From positions 372,001 through 436,000 of the forward strand of contig NZ_JADQTL010000009.1 of the NCBI RefSeq assembly GCF_017168145.1: a stretch of DNA of 64,000 nt, in the 5' to 3' direction. Origin of the DNA: Anaerovorax sp. IOR16. GTDB lineage: Bacteria; Bacillota; Clostridia; Peptostreptococcales; Anaerovoracaceae. A program made the translations under genes and the position numbers. Below the pieces are notes generated by a model. It had not been told where the DNA came from. It made no database searches and worked only from the letters and a program-made list of their open reading frames with translations. This document shows, piece after piece, positions 1-7,714 of this stretch (position 1 is the first letter of the stretch; every line of letters starts with the position of its first letter).

Positions 1-1
1 T

Positions 2-946
2 TATACCATTGAAAGCATTGCAGATAATCCAAATCGTACATTACTTGATTTATATGGCGGGAAAAATGATGTTTCCAAAAAATTGGTTCGCACCAATGGT
101 GAACCAAAGCCGTATTTTGAAAAAGAGCCGCTTTTAATTTTAAAAGGGATAGCATTGGCGGCAGAAGCAGATTTTGATATTGAAATGGATACTTTTGAAG
201 CAATGACACAGTGCGTTTCCGGATTGCAGGATAGCAGGATGGAAGACATTCGAGATGCGTTTGGGGAAATTATCACTTCGCAGTACGCCGCTAAGGGCCT
301 TAGAATGGCTATGGCGATAGGTGTCATGCCATATGTTTTAGGAGAAAATTGTTTTCCGCCGAAAAATAAAAATGAAGCAAATGATTTTTCAATTTTGATG
401 GAAAACTATGATCGTTGTCGATTTGAATTAGAATATCGTTATGCATTGCTTTTCTTATGCTTTGAAAAGAAAAGAGCTTTAGAAGCCATTGAGCGTTTGA
501 AATTTGATTCAGAAATGGAAGAGAAAATAATTTTAGCTCAAAATCTAGTTCCCGAACTTTATTTTGTTGTACAACCATTTTCTTTTAAAAAGTTTTTGGG
601 AAAATATGGATTTGAAACGTATGAATATGCAGAAAATGTTACCAAGCAGCAGAGAAAAGTCTACGATCATGCTGAAAATCGTGTCTTAAGCCGATTTTAT
701 ATGCTTCAAGAATTTGAGAAAGTAAAAATGCCGGTTTATGTGGATGATTTGGTTTTAAAGGTTGAAGATTTAACAGAAGTAGGCATTACTGATGAAGAAG
801 AAGCAAAGGAAATGTTAAAAATGCTTTTGGATATGGTACATGCTTATCCGAGAAAAAATGAAAGAAAAATTCTTTTGAAAAAAGCAAAAGAATTTAAGAA
901 AAATCCAATTAAGCGCATGTTCCGAGGCGTGCAGTGGATGAAATAA
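2..946 (+). CDS. CCA tRNA nucleotidyltransferase-like protein, 5' end outside window
   Basis: The frame is open from base 2, so the N-terminus lies upstream. The first visible residues (TIESIA, then LYGGKND..KKLVRTNGEP) align with the TINAMA and D.FGG..D...K.IR..G.P stretch of class II CCA-adding enzymes. The last ~60 residues match the tail of that family, ending in N-E-R-K-I-L-L. These enzymes add CCA to tRNA 3' ends in the cytoplasm. The family's EDxxR nucleotide-selecting motif reads K-E-P-L-L here, so the template arginine is missing, and TINA has become TIES. It is therefore either a diverged CCA enzyme or a non-catalytic relative. The stop lies 17 bases before the recD2 start, so the two are probably co-transcribed. 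Confidence 0.7.
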   Translation, partial: YTIESIADNPNRTLLDLYGGKNDVSKKLVRTNGEPKPYFEKEPLLILKGIALAAEADFDIEMDTFEAMTQCVSGLQDSRMEDIRDAFGEIITSQYAAKGLRMAMAIGVMPYVLGENCFPPKNKNEANDFSILMENYDRCRFELEYRYALLFLCFEKKRALEAIERLKFDSEMEEKIILAQNLVPELYFVVQPFSFKKFLGKYGFETYEYAENVTKQQRKVYDHAENRVLSRFYMLQEFEKVKMPVYVDDLVLKVEDLTEVGITDEEEAKEMLKMLLDMVHAYPRKNERKILLKKAKEFKKNPIKRMFRGVQWMK

Positions 947-963
947 AAGAAATAGGCGGAAAA

Positions 964-3186
964 ATGGAAGAAAAGAGAGGGAGTATAGCGGAGATTATTT
1001 ATTATAACAAGGAGAATTGTTATACCATTGCTGTGATAGAAAATGAGGAAGAAGAATTCACAGCAGTGGGTTATCTTCCGGTAGCAGAAAAAGGAAGAAC
1101 GTTTACTTTTCAGGGAATGTGGAAAAATCATCCTGTTTATGGAGAACAATTCGCATTCTCTGTTTTTCATGAGGAAATGCCGCAAACTACGCAGGGAATC
1201 GAAGGTTTTCTTGCATCCGGTGTCTTGAAAGGGATTGGCAAGAAGACGGCGGCTGCAATTGTCAATCAGTTTGGAACGGATACCTTTCGTATCATTGAAG
1301 AAGAACCGGAGCGGCTTTGCGAGGCAGAGGGGATTGGTCAAGTGAAGGCAGCTTCTATATGTGAAGCGTTTCATGCCCATCGTGAGTTTGCTCAGATTAC
1401 ATTGTTTTTTCAGCAGTATGGAATTTCAGCAAATTATGCAATGAAGCTATATAAGGTTTATGGCTCGGATACCATTAAAGCAGTGGAAGAAAATCCTTAT
1501 CGTTTGGTGGATGATGTTTTTGGAATCGGATTTCGAAAAGCGGATCAAATCGCAGAAAAGATAGGAATGAATAAAAGGGACGAAAATCGCATTCGAAGTG
1601 GTATTCTATATGCGTTATGGCTATTCGTCAATGAAGGGCATACATTCGCACCGCAAAAACTATTCTGTGAACAGACAGGACAGCTTTTGGATGTTAGTGC
1701 AGAAGAAGTCTATGAGATTGTTGTAGAGATGTCACTGGATGGAGAAATTCATTTAGAGCACCTCGATGGTCGGAATGTATTGTTTCTTTCTGCGTATTGG
1801 AATGCAGAACAGTCAGTATGTAAAAAGCTTATAGCATTAAATCAAGCAACCTTAAAGCATATTAATATTGACGTGAATCAATTTATTGAGGGTAAAGAAG
1901 TGCAAACTGAAATGGTGCTTTCGGAGAATCAAAAATATGCCATAACCTCATGTTTAAAAAATGGGGTATCCGTAATTACTGGGGGACCGGGTACGGGAAA
2001 AACGACAATTATTAATACCATAATGGGTATTTTTGAGCAATGTGGTTTTCAAACTGCAATTGCAGCACCTACAGGACGTGCTGCAAAGAGAATTACAGAG
2101 ACTTCCGGATATCCTGCTTCTACGATTCATCGCCTTTTGGAATATTATTATTCCGAAGGAGAGGATGTAATGCGGTTTGGAAAAAATGAAGAAGAACCTT
2201 TAGCGTATGATGCAATTATTGTTGATGAAGCTTCAATGATTGACATCATATTGATGAACGGGCTTCTTGCAGCCATTCCGGAAGGAACTCGTTTGATTAT
2301 AGTAGGAGATGCGGATCAGCTGCCGTCTGTGGGGGCAGGAAATGTTTTAAGAGATATTATTGAAAGCGAAATCATTTATTCGGTACAGCTGACAGAAATT
2401 TTTCGACAGGCAAAGGAAAGTATGATTGTTGTGAATGCACATCGAATCAATAAAGGAGAATATCCTGACTGCAATGGAAAGGATAAGGATTTTTTCCTGC
2501 TCCGGAAGAATGGAGAAAAAGATACTGTAAACACGTTGTTGGATTTGTGTGCAAGAAGATTGCCGAATTATTATGAGAATTGTATGGCTGTTCGTGACGT
2601 TCAGGTATTGACTCCAGTACGAAAAGGCATATTGGGAAGCATTCAACTGAATAAAGAATTGCAATTAATTTTAAATCCGGAAAGCTTGACAAAAGCAGAA
2701 AAGAAATTTGGAGAGCGTTTGTTTCGAGAGGGAGATAAAGTAATGCAGATTCGAAACAATTATCAGCTTGCATGGAAACGATTGGATGATCTTTCAGATG
2801 GAGAGGGTGTATTTAACGGAGAAGTAGGATTCATTCAAACCATTGATAATGAAAATGGTGAAATTCATATACTCTTTGAAGAAAACAAACATGTTACGTA
2901 TGATTTTTCACAAATGGATGAAGTCGAACTGGCCTATGCGATTACAGTGCATAAAAGCCAAGGAAGTGAATTTCCAATTATAGTTATGCCGATTAGCTGG
3001 TTTCCACCAATGCTTGCGACTAGAAACCTTCTTTACACAGCCGTGACTCGCGCCAGACAAGCTGTAGTTTTAGTTGGTTCGGAAAATAAGCTCCATGCAA
3101 TGATTGATAACAATCGCATCGTTGAACGTTATTCTGGACTTGGGAAGAGACTCAGAGCTTTTTTGCAGCCAGTCGGTATGCAATAA
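964..3186 (+). CDS. recD2: RecD2-type ATP-dependent DNA helicase
   Basis: About 740 residues, the normal size for the RecD2/TraA-like SF1B helicases, which unwind DNA 5'-3' in repair without RecBC. An N-terminal OB-like region is followed by helix-hairpin-helix repeats (around residues 85-200, G-I-G-K-K-T and G-I-G-F-R-K). Walker A GGPGTGKTT lies near residue 340 and Walker B VDEAS near 415. The C-terminal UvrD-like motif YAITVHKSQGSEF is near 660. An in-frame ATG at 934 overlaps the previous gene, but AGGCGG at 954-959 is well spaced only for the ATG at 964, which I prefer. In relatives comF commonly follows recD2; here an IS110 element separates them. Confidence 0.93.
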   Translation: MEEKRGSIAEIIYYNKENCYTIAVIENEEEEFTAVGYLPVAEKGRTFTFQGMWKNHPVYGEQFAFSVFHEEMPQTTQGIEGFLASGVLKGIGKKTAAAIVNQFGTDTFRIIEEEPERLCEAEGIGQVKAASICEAFHAHREFAQITLFFQQYGISANYAMKLYKVYGSDTIKAVEENPYRLVDDVFGIGFRKADQIAEKIGMNKRDENRIRSGILYALWLFVNEGHTFAPQKLFCEQTGQLLDVSAEEVYEIVVEMSLDGEIHLEHLDGRNVLFLSAYWNAEQSVCKKLIALNQATLKHINIDVNQFIEGKEVQTEMVLSENQKYAITSCLKNGVSVITGGPGTGKTTIINTIMGIFEQCGFQTAIAAPTGRAAKRITETSGYPASTIHRLLEYYYSEGEDVMRFGKNEEEPLAYDAIIVDEASMIDIILMNGLLAAIPEGTRLIIVGDADQLPSVGAGNVLRDIIESEIIYSVQLTEIFRQAKESMIVVNAHRINKGEYPDCNGKDKDFFLLRKNGEKDTVNTLLDLCARRLPNYYENCMAVRDVQVLTPVRKGILGSIQLNKELQLILNPESLTKAEKKFGERLFREGDKVMQIRNNYQLAWKRLDDLSDGEGVFNGEVGFIQTIDNENGEIHILFEENKHVTYDFSQMDEVELAYAITVHKSQGSEFPIIVMPISWFPPMLATRNLLYTAVTRARQAVVLVGSENKLHAMIDNNRIVERYSGLGKRLRAFLQPVGMQ

Positions 3187-3312
3187 TTAGCCTGCAAATA
3201 AAAAGTCAATAGTAAAAAGTTGATTTTTTTCAAAAGTACAATGAGGAAATATGACCATCACAAAAAGACCACCGGATATGGCTGGTCTGAAATAAGGGTA
3301 TGTATGTGGTAA

Positions 3313-4518
3313 TTACTGCGGAAGAGATGCTAAGTATTCTTTCACTCGTCCATAGTAGATACGTAAGAACTTATTGGCACCTGCAGTCATGTAGACATAA
3401 TAAGGTTTACCTTGAGCACGTTTCTTGTCCATAAATAGATACACGGCATCATCCTGTGGCTTATTTTTGATAAGAGCGTCCATGACCTGAAACAAAGTTT
3501 TACGCAAGGTAGAAGATCCTCTTTTGGAAGCATGAACACTCTTTTGTTCATAGGTTCCAGATTGATTTACACCTGGATCGACACCAGCAAATGCTGTAAT
3601 GGCGCCTTTGTGAGTAAAGCGTGTAACATCTCCAATTTCAGCAATTAGCTGAGGACCTAGAGACGAACCAACGCCTTTCATTTCCATGACGATAAAGTAC
3701 TCTGGCAGTTTAGATGCAGTTTCATGCATTAAAGAACGAAGTTGTTCCACTGTTTGAGAGGCGATATTTAGCTGTTCTACAGCCTGTTTAACAATCAGTT
3801 TGGTTAAGTCATCTTTAGGAAGTACGGGAATAAGCTCCTTAGCTGCACCATAGATTTCTTCAGCTTTTGATTTACTGAAGTTGTACTTCTTTCTCTTGCA
3901 CCATTTCTGATAATGGTCGGTGAAAGCATTTAGAGACATTTTACGAACACAGTCCACATGCCAGTATGTAGTGGCGAAATCAACCCATTTCTGACTACCA
4001 TCATTACGGGCAGGGCTATCGAAGTAAGTATTAACACCTGGATAGGTTTGATCAAGAATGCCGATAAAGTTGTTTTTCATAGCCGTTTTGTGCTTCATAT
4101 AGAAACCAAACTGACGGTTCATTGTTTTTAACTGATTGCGTATTTCATCCATAAGACAATACTGTTTCAAATCAGTCCAGCTGTCAAGAGCATAACGAGC
4201 TATTTTAACAGCATCTGCCTTATCAGACTTGACTTTACGGAGAGAATTATCTCCGAAATCTTTAATAAGTTTTGGATTTACGGCACTTACGAAAAGATTT
4301 GCCTGAGAAAGCTCATGAGCTAATGGTTCGTAATAACGACCAGTATGCTCCATGACAATCCGTGATTCACCTTCAATGGATTTGATTTGTTCAATTAAGA
4401 AACTAATTTCACTTGAAGTGTGGTGAATCTCAAAAGGTGAAGAAACAATCTCACCATATGGGCGGAGAATAGCAATCATGCTTTTGCCCTTAGAAACATC
4501 AATACCTACTGCGTTCAT
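3313..4518 (-). CDS. IS110-family DEDD transposase/recombinase
   Basis: 401 residues. The N-terminal RuvC-like DEDD domain shows GIDVSKGKS (first Asp, residue ~7), VMEHTGRYYE (Glu) and SDKADAVKIA (last acidic pair). The C-terminal transposase_20 domain shows GVGSSLGPQLIAEIGD followed by DPGVNQSGTYEQ, where the Ser near residue 320 is the expected catalytic serine. In this family the DEDD and serine domains act together with a bridge RNA to recombine element and target. It is full length with all motifs, so probably active. It reads opposite to both neighbours. Confidence 0.93.
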   Translation of the reverse strand: MNAVGIDVSKGKSMIAILRPYGEIVSSPFEIHHTSSEISFLIEQIKSIEGESRIVMEHTGRYYEPLAHELSQANLFVSAVNPKLIKDFGDNSLRKVKSDKADAVKIARYALDSWTDLKQYCLMDEIRNQLKTMNRQFGFYMKHKTAMKNNFIGILDQTYPGVNTYFDSPARNDGSQKWVDFATTYWHVDCVRKMSLNAFTDHYQKWCKRKKYNFSKSKAEEIYGAAKELIPVLPKDDLTKLIVKQAVEQLNIASQTVEQLRSLMHETASKLPEYFIVMEMKGVGSSLGPQLIAEIGDVTRFTHKGAITAFAGVDPGVNQSGTYEQKSVHASKRGSSTLRKTLFQVMDALIKNKPQDDAVYLFMDKKRAQGKPYYVYMTAGANKFLRIYYGRVKEYLASLPQ

Positions 4519-4524
4519 AAATTT

Positions 4525-4790
4525 GTCACTCCTATAGATTATTGCAATGGATAAACACCAGTTTTACTCATTGCCTATTCCATCTACTGTGGTGTGACCC
4601 GAACGTACTGTAGGAAGCAGTTCAACCTGCATAAAACGAACGCTGCGAATGAGGAGCTGGTTAGCAGTCTAATTTACGGACGCGAAGTCCAAGAAAGGAA
4701 GACGCCATACCTATTGCTCCATACATTCTAACAGCTTAAGCAACAAGATGGATAGTGACCTGACTGGCTGTCAAGCACATTAACCATAAA
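4525..4790 (-). ncRNA. Candidate IS110 bridge RNA region
   Basis: This is the non-coding DNA immediately upstream of the IS110 transposase, in the place where IS110-group elements encode their bridge RNA. It is richer in GC and short hairpins than the surrounding intergenic DNA; for example GGAC GCGAA GTCC lies near 4679-4691, and an AAGCAG...CTGC.. stretch near 4616-4650. That a bridge RNA is made is inference from family knowledge and position. The target-binding and donor-binding loops could not be assigned by eye. Confidence 0.5.
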
Positions 4791-4811
4791 TATATTGTAG
4801 TAGAAAGGTGG

Positions 4812-5570
4812 GTGAAAGGTCTGAACGTACAACGCATTAGACAGAAGATGGATAAAATAATAAGAGAAGCATTAGAGTTTCTCTTTCCTTCCAATATTTA
4901 TTGCATTTGCTGCAATGATTTTATTAATCGTGAGCAGCCCTATGCCTTGTGTCCTAGTTGTGTACGTAAACTGCATTGGATTGTTGGCTTAACCTGCCCA
5001 AAATGTGGGAAAACGGTGACCGAGGAAGGATTATGTTCAGACTGCTTATTAACTTTTCGCTATTTTGATCAAGGAATTTCTTGTGTTCAGTATGGTAAGC
5101 TTGAGAAGGATATTATACATAAGTTTAAATATCACGATGGTGCATATATTGGAAAAAAATTAGCCCAGCTTATGATGGAACGCTTGGAAGTTGAGGACTT
5201 TTCCATTGATGCAATTGTATCGGTACCTATGTTTTTAGAAAAAGAAAAGAGCAGAGGATACAACCAAGCTACGGTTTTGGCAAAAGAATTATCCAGATTA
5301 ATTGAAATACAGTACATAAATAATTTATTGATTCGTAATCGAAATACGGTGCCTATGAGCGAACTTTCTGCAGAGGAAAGAATAAGAAATGTGAAAAATG
5401 CATTTACGATTAACGAAAATTATTATAATATAGTACAGGATAAAATAATATTACTTGTAGATGATGTTTATACTACAGGAAATACTGTGAATGAATGCAG
5501 TCGTATTTTAAAAGAATGCGGTGCGGGAAAAGTATATGTTTTAACCTTCGCCTCTGGCGTAGGCAAATAA
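4812..5570 (+). CDS. comF: ComF family phosphoribosyltransferase-like protein
   Basis: 252 residues. The N-terminus carries cysteine pairs of a zinc ribbon (CICC, CPSC, CPKC, CSDC, residues ~26-78). The C-terminus carries a type I phosphoribosyltransferase PRPP loop (ILLVDDVYTTGNT, near residue 220). ComF proteins support DNA uptake and recombination; the Helicobacter homologue handles incoming single-stranded DNA. A GTG at 4812 is the likely start but its AAGGTGG is very close, and an ATG at 4848 is an alternative. The natural upstream region may have been altered by the IS110 insertion. It is followed directly by the raiA RNA and hpf. Confidence 0.88.
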   Translation: MKGLNVQRIRQKMDKIIREALEFLFPSNIYCICCNDFINREQPYALCPSCVRKLHWIVGLTCPKCGKTVTEEGLCSDCLLTFRYFDQGISCVQYGKLEKDIIHKFKYHDGAYIGKKLAQLMMERLEVEDFSIDAIVSVPMFLEKEKSRGYNQATVLAKELSRLIEIQYINNLLIRNRNTVPMSELSAEERIRNVKNAFTINENYYNIVQDKIILLVDDVYTTGNTVNECSRILKECGAGKVYVLTFASGVGK

Positions 5571-5577
5571 GAATCGA

Positions 5578-5770
5578 ATGAGGAGACCGTTTTGGTCTGT
5601 GGTTGAAAGTCCATGCTAGTTACGGGCAAAGGGACCCACGTAAGCTGGACCGCAAGGCGGCAGTGATCATGGCGTAGCTTAGAGGTAAGTCCTTGGGTAA
5701 AAACCCAAAGGCAGGTGTGGGGGCAAAGACCAGGTCAGCGAAGCGGTTTCCTCAATCGGTTCTTTTTTTA
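5578..5770 (+). ncRNA. raiA-type structured RNA
   Basis: A ~190-nt GC-rich, hairpin-dense block lies between comF and hpf (raiA) in otherwise AT-rich DNA. This is the position and size of the raiA RNA motif known from Clostridia and related bacteria, whose function is unsettled. A closing stem is visible: GAGGAGACCG at 5580-5589 pairs with CGGTTTCCTC at 5744-5753. Conserved-looking blocks include GTTGAAAGTCCATGC and ACCGCAAGGCGGCAG. A T-rich run at 5761-5768 could end the transcript. The GAAAGTCCATGC stretch resembles RNase P RNA, but the rest and the length do not fit. Assignment rests on context plus overall form, not on a covariance search. Confidence 0.75.
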
Positions 5771-6189
5771 TTTCATGAATAATATGGTTTAATAGAATAA
5801 GAAAATGGCATTAATAAAAGAGTTTATAAATAAATATTAAAATAATTCACAGTTTTATCCACAGGGCTGTTTATATTTTATAAAAAGAGGGTATTTTAAA
5901 ATAAATGAATAAAAATACAGAGATGAATAAATACTAAAAACGTTGAAAAATAAGGGTTTTAATAAAAATAAGTGATATGTGCATAAAATACAAATTCAAA
6001 TTAGGAATTGTTTTTTTTCCACTATTGTAAACGTTGTATTTTCAATTATGCACAGAGTTATCCACAATATTAACAGTGGATAACTTAAAAGAAGATTTAT
6101 TAATTTTTTGAATAGACTGCCAATAAAAAAGAGGAAAAGATATGTTATTGTCGAATAAGAATACAAACAAATAACAAGGGGGTCATGTT
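5771..6189 (+). promoter_or_regulatory. AT-rich intergenic region with DnaA-box cluster
   Basis: A 419-bp gene-free stretch. It holds four exact matches to the DnaA-box consensus TTATNCACA: 5855-5863 (+), 5978-5986 (-), 6046-6054 (+) and 6058-6066 (+). A fifth site with one mismatch (TTATCCACT) is at 6075-6083 (-). The last two form an inverted repeat, GTTATCCAC/GTGGATAAC. No dnaA gene and no change of gene strand is seen here, so a DnaA-titration or regulatory site seems likelier than the replication origin. The hpf promoter should also lie in the last 100 bases, but I cannot place it. Confidence 0.7.
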
Positions 6190-6720
6190 ATGAAAGTGAT
6201 TATTACAAGCAAGAATTTTAGTTCTAGCGCCAATTTGAACGACACCGTTACAACAAAATTTGAAAAACTTTCTAAGTATTTCTCTAAGGATATCGTAGCA
6301 AACGTTACGTTAAGTGTAGAGAAAGAAAGACAAAGAGTTGAGGCAACAATTAATGCAAATGGAACTCTTTTCCGTGCTGAGGATACTTCACTGGATGCTT
6401 ATACAAGCGTAGACCGCGTTGTGGATAAGTTGGCTTCTCAAATGTCTAGATTTAAAACAAAACTTTTACGTAAGCATAAGGGACAAAAAGAAATTAATTT
6501 TACAGAGCTTCCTGATATTGAAGAGGATGAAATTGAAGATGTAAAAGTTGTTCGTAAAAAAACATTTGAGTTACAACCAATGTCAGTGGATGAAGCTGTT
6601 ATGCAAATGGAATTGTTAGGGCACACATTCTTTGTATTTTTGAATATTGAGACAGATAGTGTAAACGTAGTTTATAAGAGAAAGGACAACGATTACGGTT
6701 TATTAGAAACACAGTATTAA
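6190..6720 (+). CDS. hpf: Long-form ribosome hibernation promoting factor
   Basis: 176 residues, the size of long HPF. The N-terminal ribosome-binding β-α-β-β-β-α domain (residues ~1-95) contains the SKYF..D...NVTLSVEK stretch. A charged linker rich in E/D follows, then the C-terminal dimerisation domain (V..KTFELQPMSVDEAVMQME). Long HPF dimers join two 70S ribosomes into inactive 100S particles in stationary phase. The start ATG has AAGGGGGTC seven bases upstream. It lies downstream of the raiA RNA and a strong terminator follows, so it is probably monocistronic. Confidence 0.95.
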   Translation: MKVIITSKNFSSSANLNDTVTTKFEKLSKYFSKDIVANVTLSVEKERQRVEATINANGTLFRAEDTSLDAYTSVDRVVDKLASQMSRFKTKLLRKHKGQKEINFTELPDIEEDEIEDVKVVRKKTFELQPMSVDEAVMQMELLGHTFFVFLNIETDSVNVVYKRKDNDYGLLETQY

Positions 6721-6730
6721 AACGCATATG

Positions 6731-6766
6731 GTGGATTGCTGTAAAGGCAATCCACTTTTTTGTTTT
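6731..6766 (+). terminator. Rho-independent terminator after hpf
   Basis: GTGGATTGC (6731-6739) pairs with GCAATCCAC (6747-6755) and is followed by a T-rich run. Confidence 0.9.
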
Positions 6767-6803
6767 TGGCTTCAATTTTTCGGATTTTATCTATCGTTTT
6801 CTA

Positions 6804-6832
6804 TTGAACAATAATGTATTTTTCGGTACAAT
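6804..6832 (+). promoter_or_regulatory. SigA-type promoter for cdaA operon
   Basis: TTGAAC (6804-6809), 17-bp spacer, TACAAT (6827-6832), 36 bases before the cdaA start. Confidence 0.7.
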
Positions 6833-6868
6833 AAAAGTAATATTGATTTATTGTGAGGGAGTAAGCGA

Positions 6869-7714
6869 ATGTCAGATATTTTTTCTAACATTTTTTCTGG
6901 AATTGGGATTTCAGATGTAATTGATGTCATGATTGTTGCATTTGTAGTCTATAAAATAGTTGGTTTCATTCGGGAAACGAGAGCAGAGCAATTAGCCAAA
7001 GGATTATTGGTATTGGTTATTGCTAATTTTGCATCTCGTCTTTTTCATCTTTACACCTTAAATTGGATTTTAGTAAAGACGATGGACTTAGGTGTGATTG
7101 CATTGATTATTGTATTTCAGCCGGAACTTCGTCGTGCTCTTGAGTATTTGGGAAGAAGTAAGATTATTACAAAGCAATTCGCACAAATGGATAAAGAAAA
7201 AGCAAAACAGCTTACTTCGATTTTAATAAAGACCGTCGAATATTTTTCTTCGAATAAAGTTGGTGCTCTCATTATTTTAGAGCGTGAAACGACGTTAACG
7301 GATATTGCAGAGACAGGAACTGTGGTTGATGCGAAAGTTTCGTCTGAACTTTTAGGTAATCTTTTTTATGAAGGAGCACCGCTTCATGATGGTGCTGCAA
7401 TCGTAAGAGGCGATCGGGTTTTAGCAGCCGGTTGTGTTCTTCCTTTGACTCAAAATAAAAATCTAAGTAAGGATTTAGGAACAAGGCATCGTGCAGGAAT
7501 TGGAATTACCGAAAATTCTGATGCAATTAGTTTAATTGTATCAGAAGAAACGGGCATCATTTCTGTTGCCACTGATGGTAAATTATCTCGGTTTTTAGAT
7601 TTAAAAACCGTTGAAAAAACACTTTTAAATTTATATTTAAGCCAGCTGAACGCAGATGGAAAGAAGATGCCGTTCGTAAGTTGGTTAAGGAGGCGAGATA
7701 AGGATGAGCAATAG
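6869..7714 (+). CDS. cdaA: Diadenylate cyclase CdaA
   Basis: 281 residues. Three N-terminal membrane segments (residues ~10-80) are followed by the DisA_N diadenylate cyclase domain. The catalytic motifs are intact: DGA at residues 174-176 and RHR at 206-208. The enzyme condenses two ATP into c-di-AMP, which controls potassium and osmolyte transport and wall homeostasis. It is first in the conserved cdaA-cdaR-glmM operon and overlaps cdaR by 11 bases. GTGAGGGAG precedes the ATG. Confidence 0.97.
   Translation: MSDIFSNIFSGIGISDVIDVMIVAFVVYKIVGFIRETRAEQLAKGLLVLVIANFASRLFHLYTLNWILVKTMDLGVIALIIVFQPELRRALEYLGRSKIITKQFAQMDKEKAKQLTSILIKTVEYFSSNKVGALIILERETTLTDIAETGTVVDAKVSSELLGNLFYEGAPLHDGAAIVRGDRVLAAGCVLPLTQNKNLSKDLGTRHRAGIGITENSDAISLIVSEETGIISVATDGKLSRFLDLKTVEKTLLNLYLSQLNADGKKMPFVSWLRRRDKDEQ

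Larger units (their letters stand above)
3200..4800 (-). mobile_element. IS110-family insertion sequence (ends approximate)
   Basis: A single IS110-type transposase on the minus strand lies between recD2 and comF. It is followed on its 5' side by about 290 bases of non-coding, hairpin-rich sequence, the layout expected for the IS110 group, where a bridge RNA is encoded between the left end and the transposase. IS110 elements lack clear terminal inverted repeats and long target duplications, so the exact ends cannot be read here; an empty-site comparison would fix them. A hairpin (AGACCA at 3266-3271 with TGGTCT at 3283-3288) lies just past the transposase stop. Confidence 0.65.

Noticed and set aside
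844-1380. 178-residue minus-strand frame over the cca-like/recD2 junction
   Set aside because: It overlaps two well-supported genes on the other strand and has Phe/Leu-rich composition typical of antisense AT-rich DNA.
5578-5770. RNase P RNA (rnpB)
   Set aside because: The GAAAGTCCATGC stretch is shared with rnpB, but the block is only ~190 nt, lacks the remaining conserved rnpB segments, and its place before hpf fits raiA RNA.
5771-6189. Replication origin (oriC)
   Set aside because: The DnaA boxes are suggestive, but there is no dnaA/dnaN nearby, and genes on both sides run on the same strand with no orientation switch. Kept only as a DnaA-box cluster.
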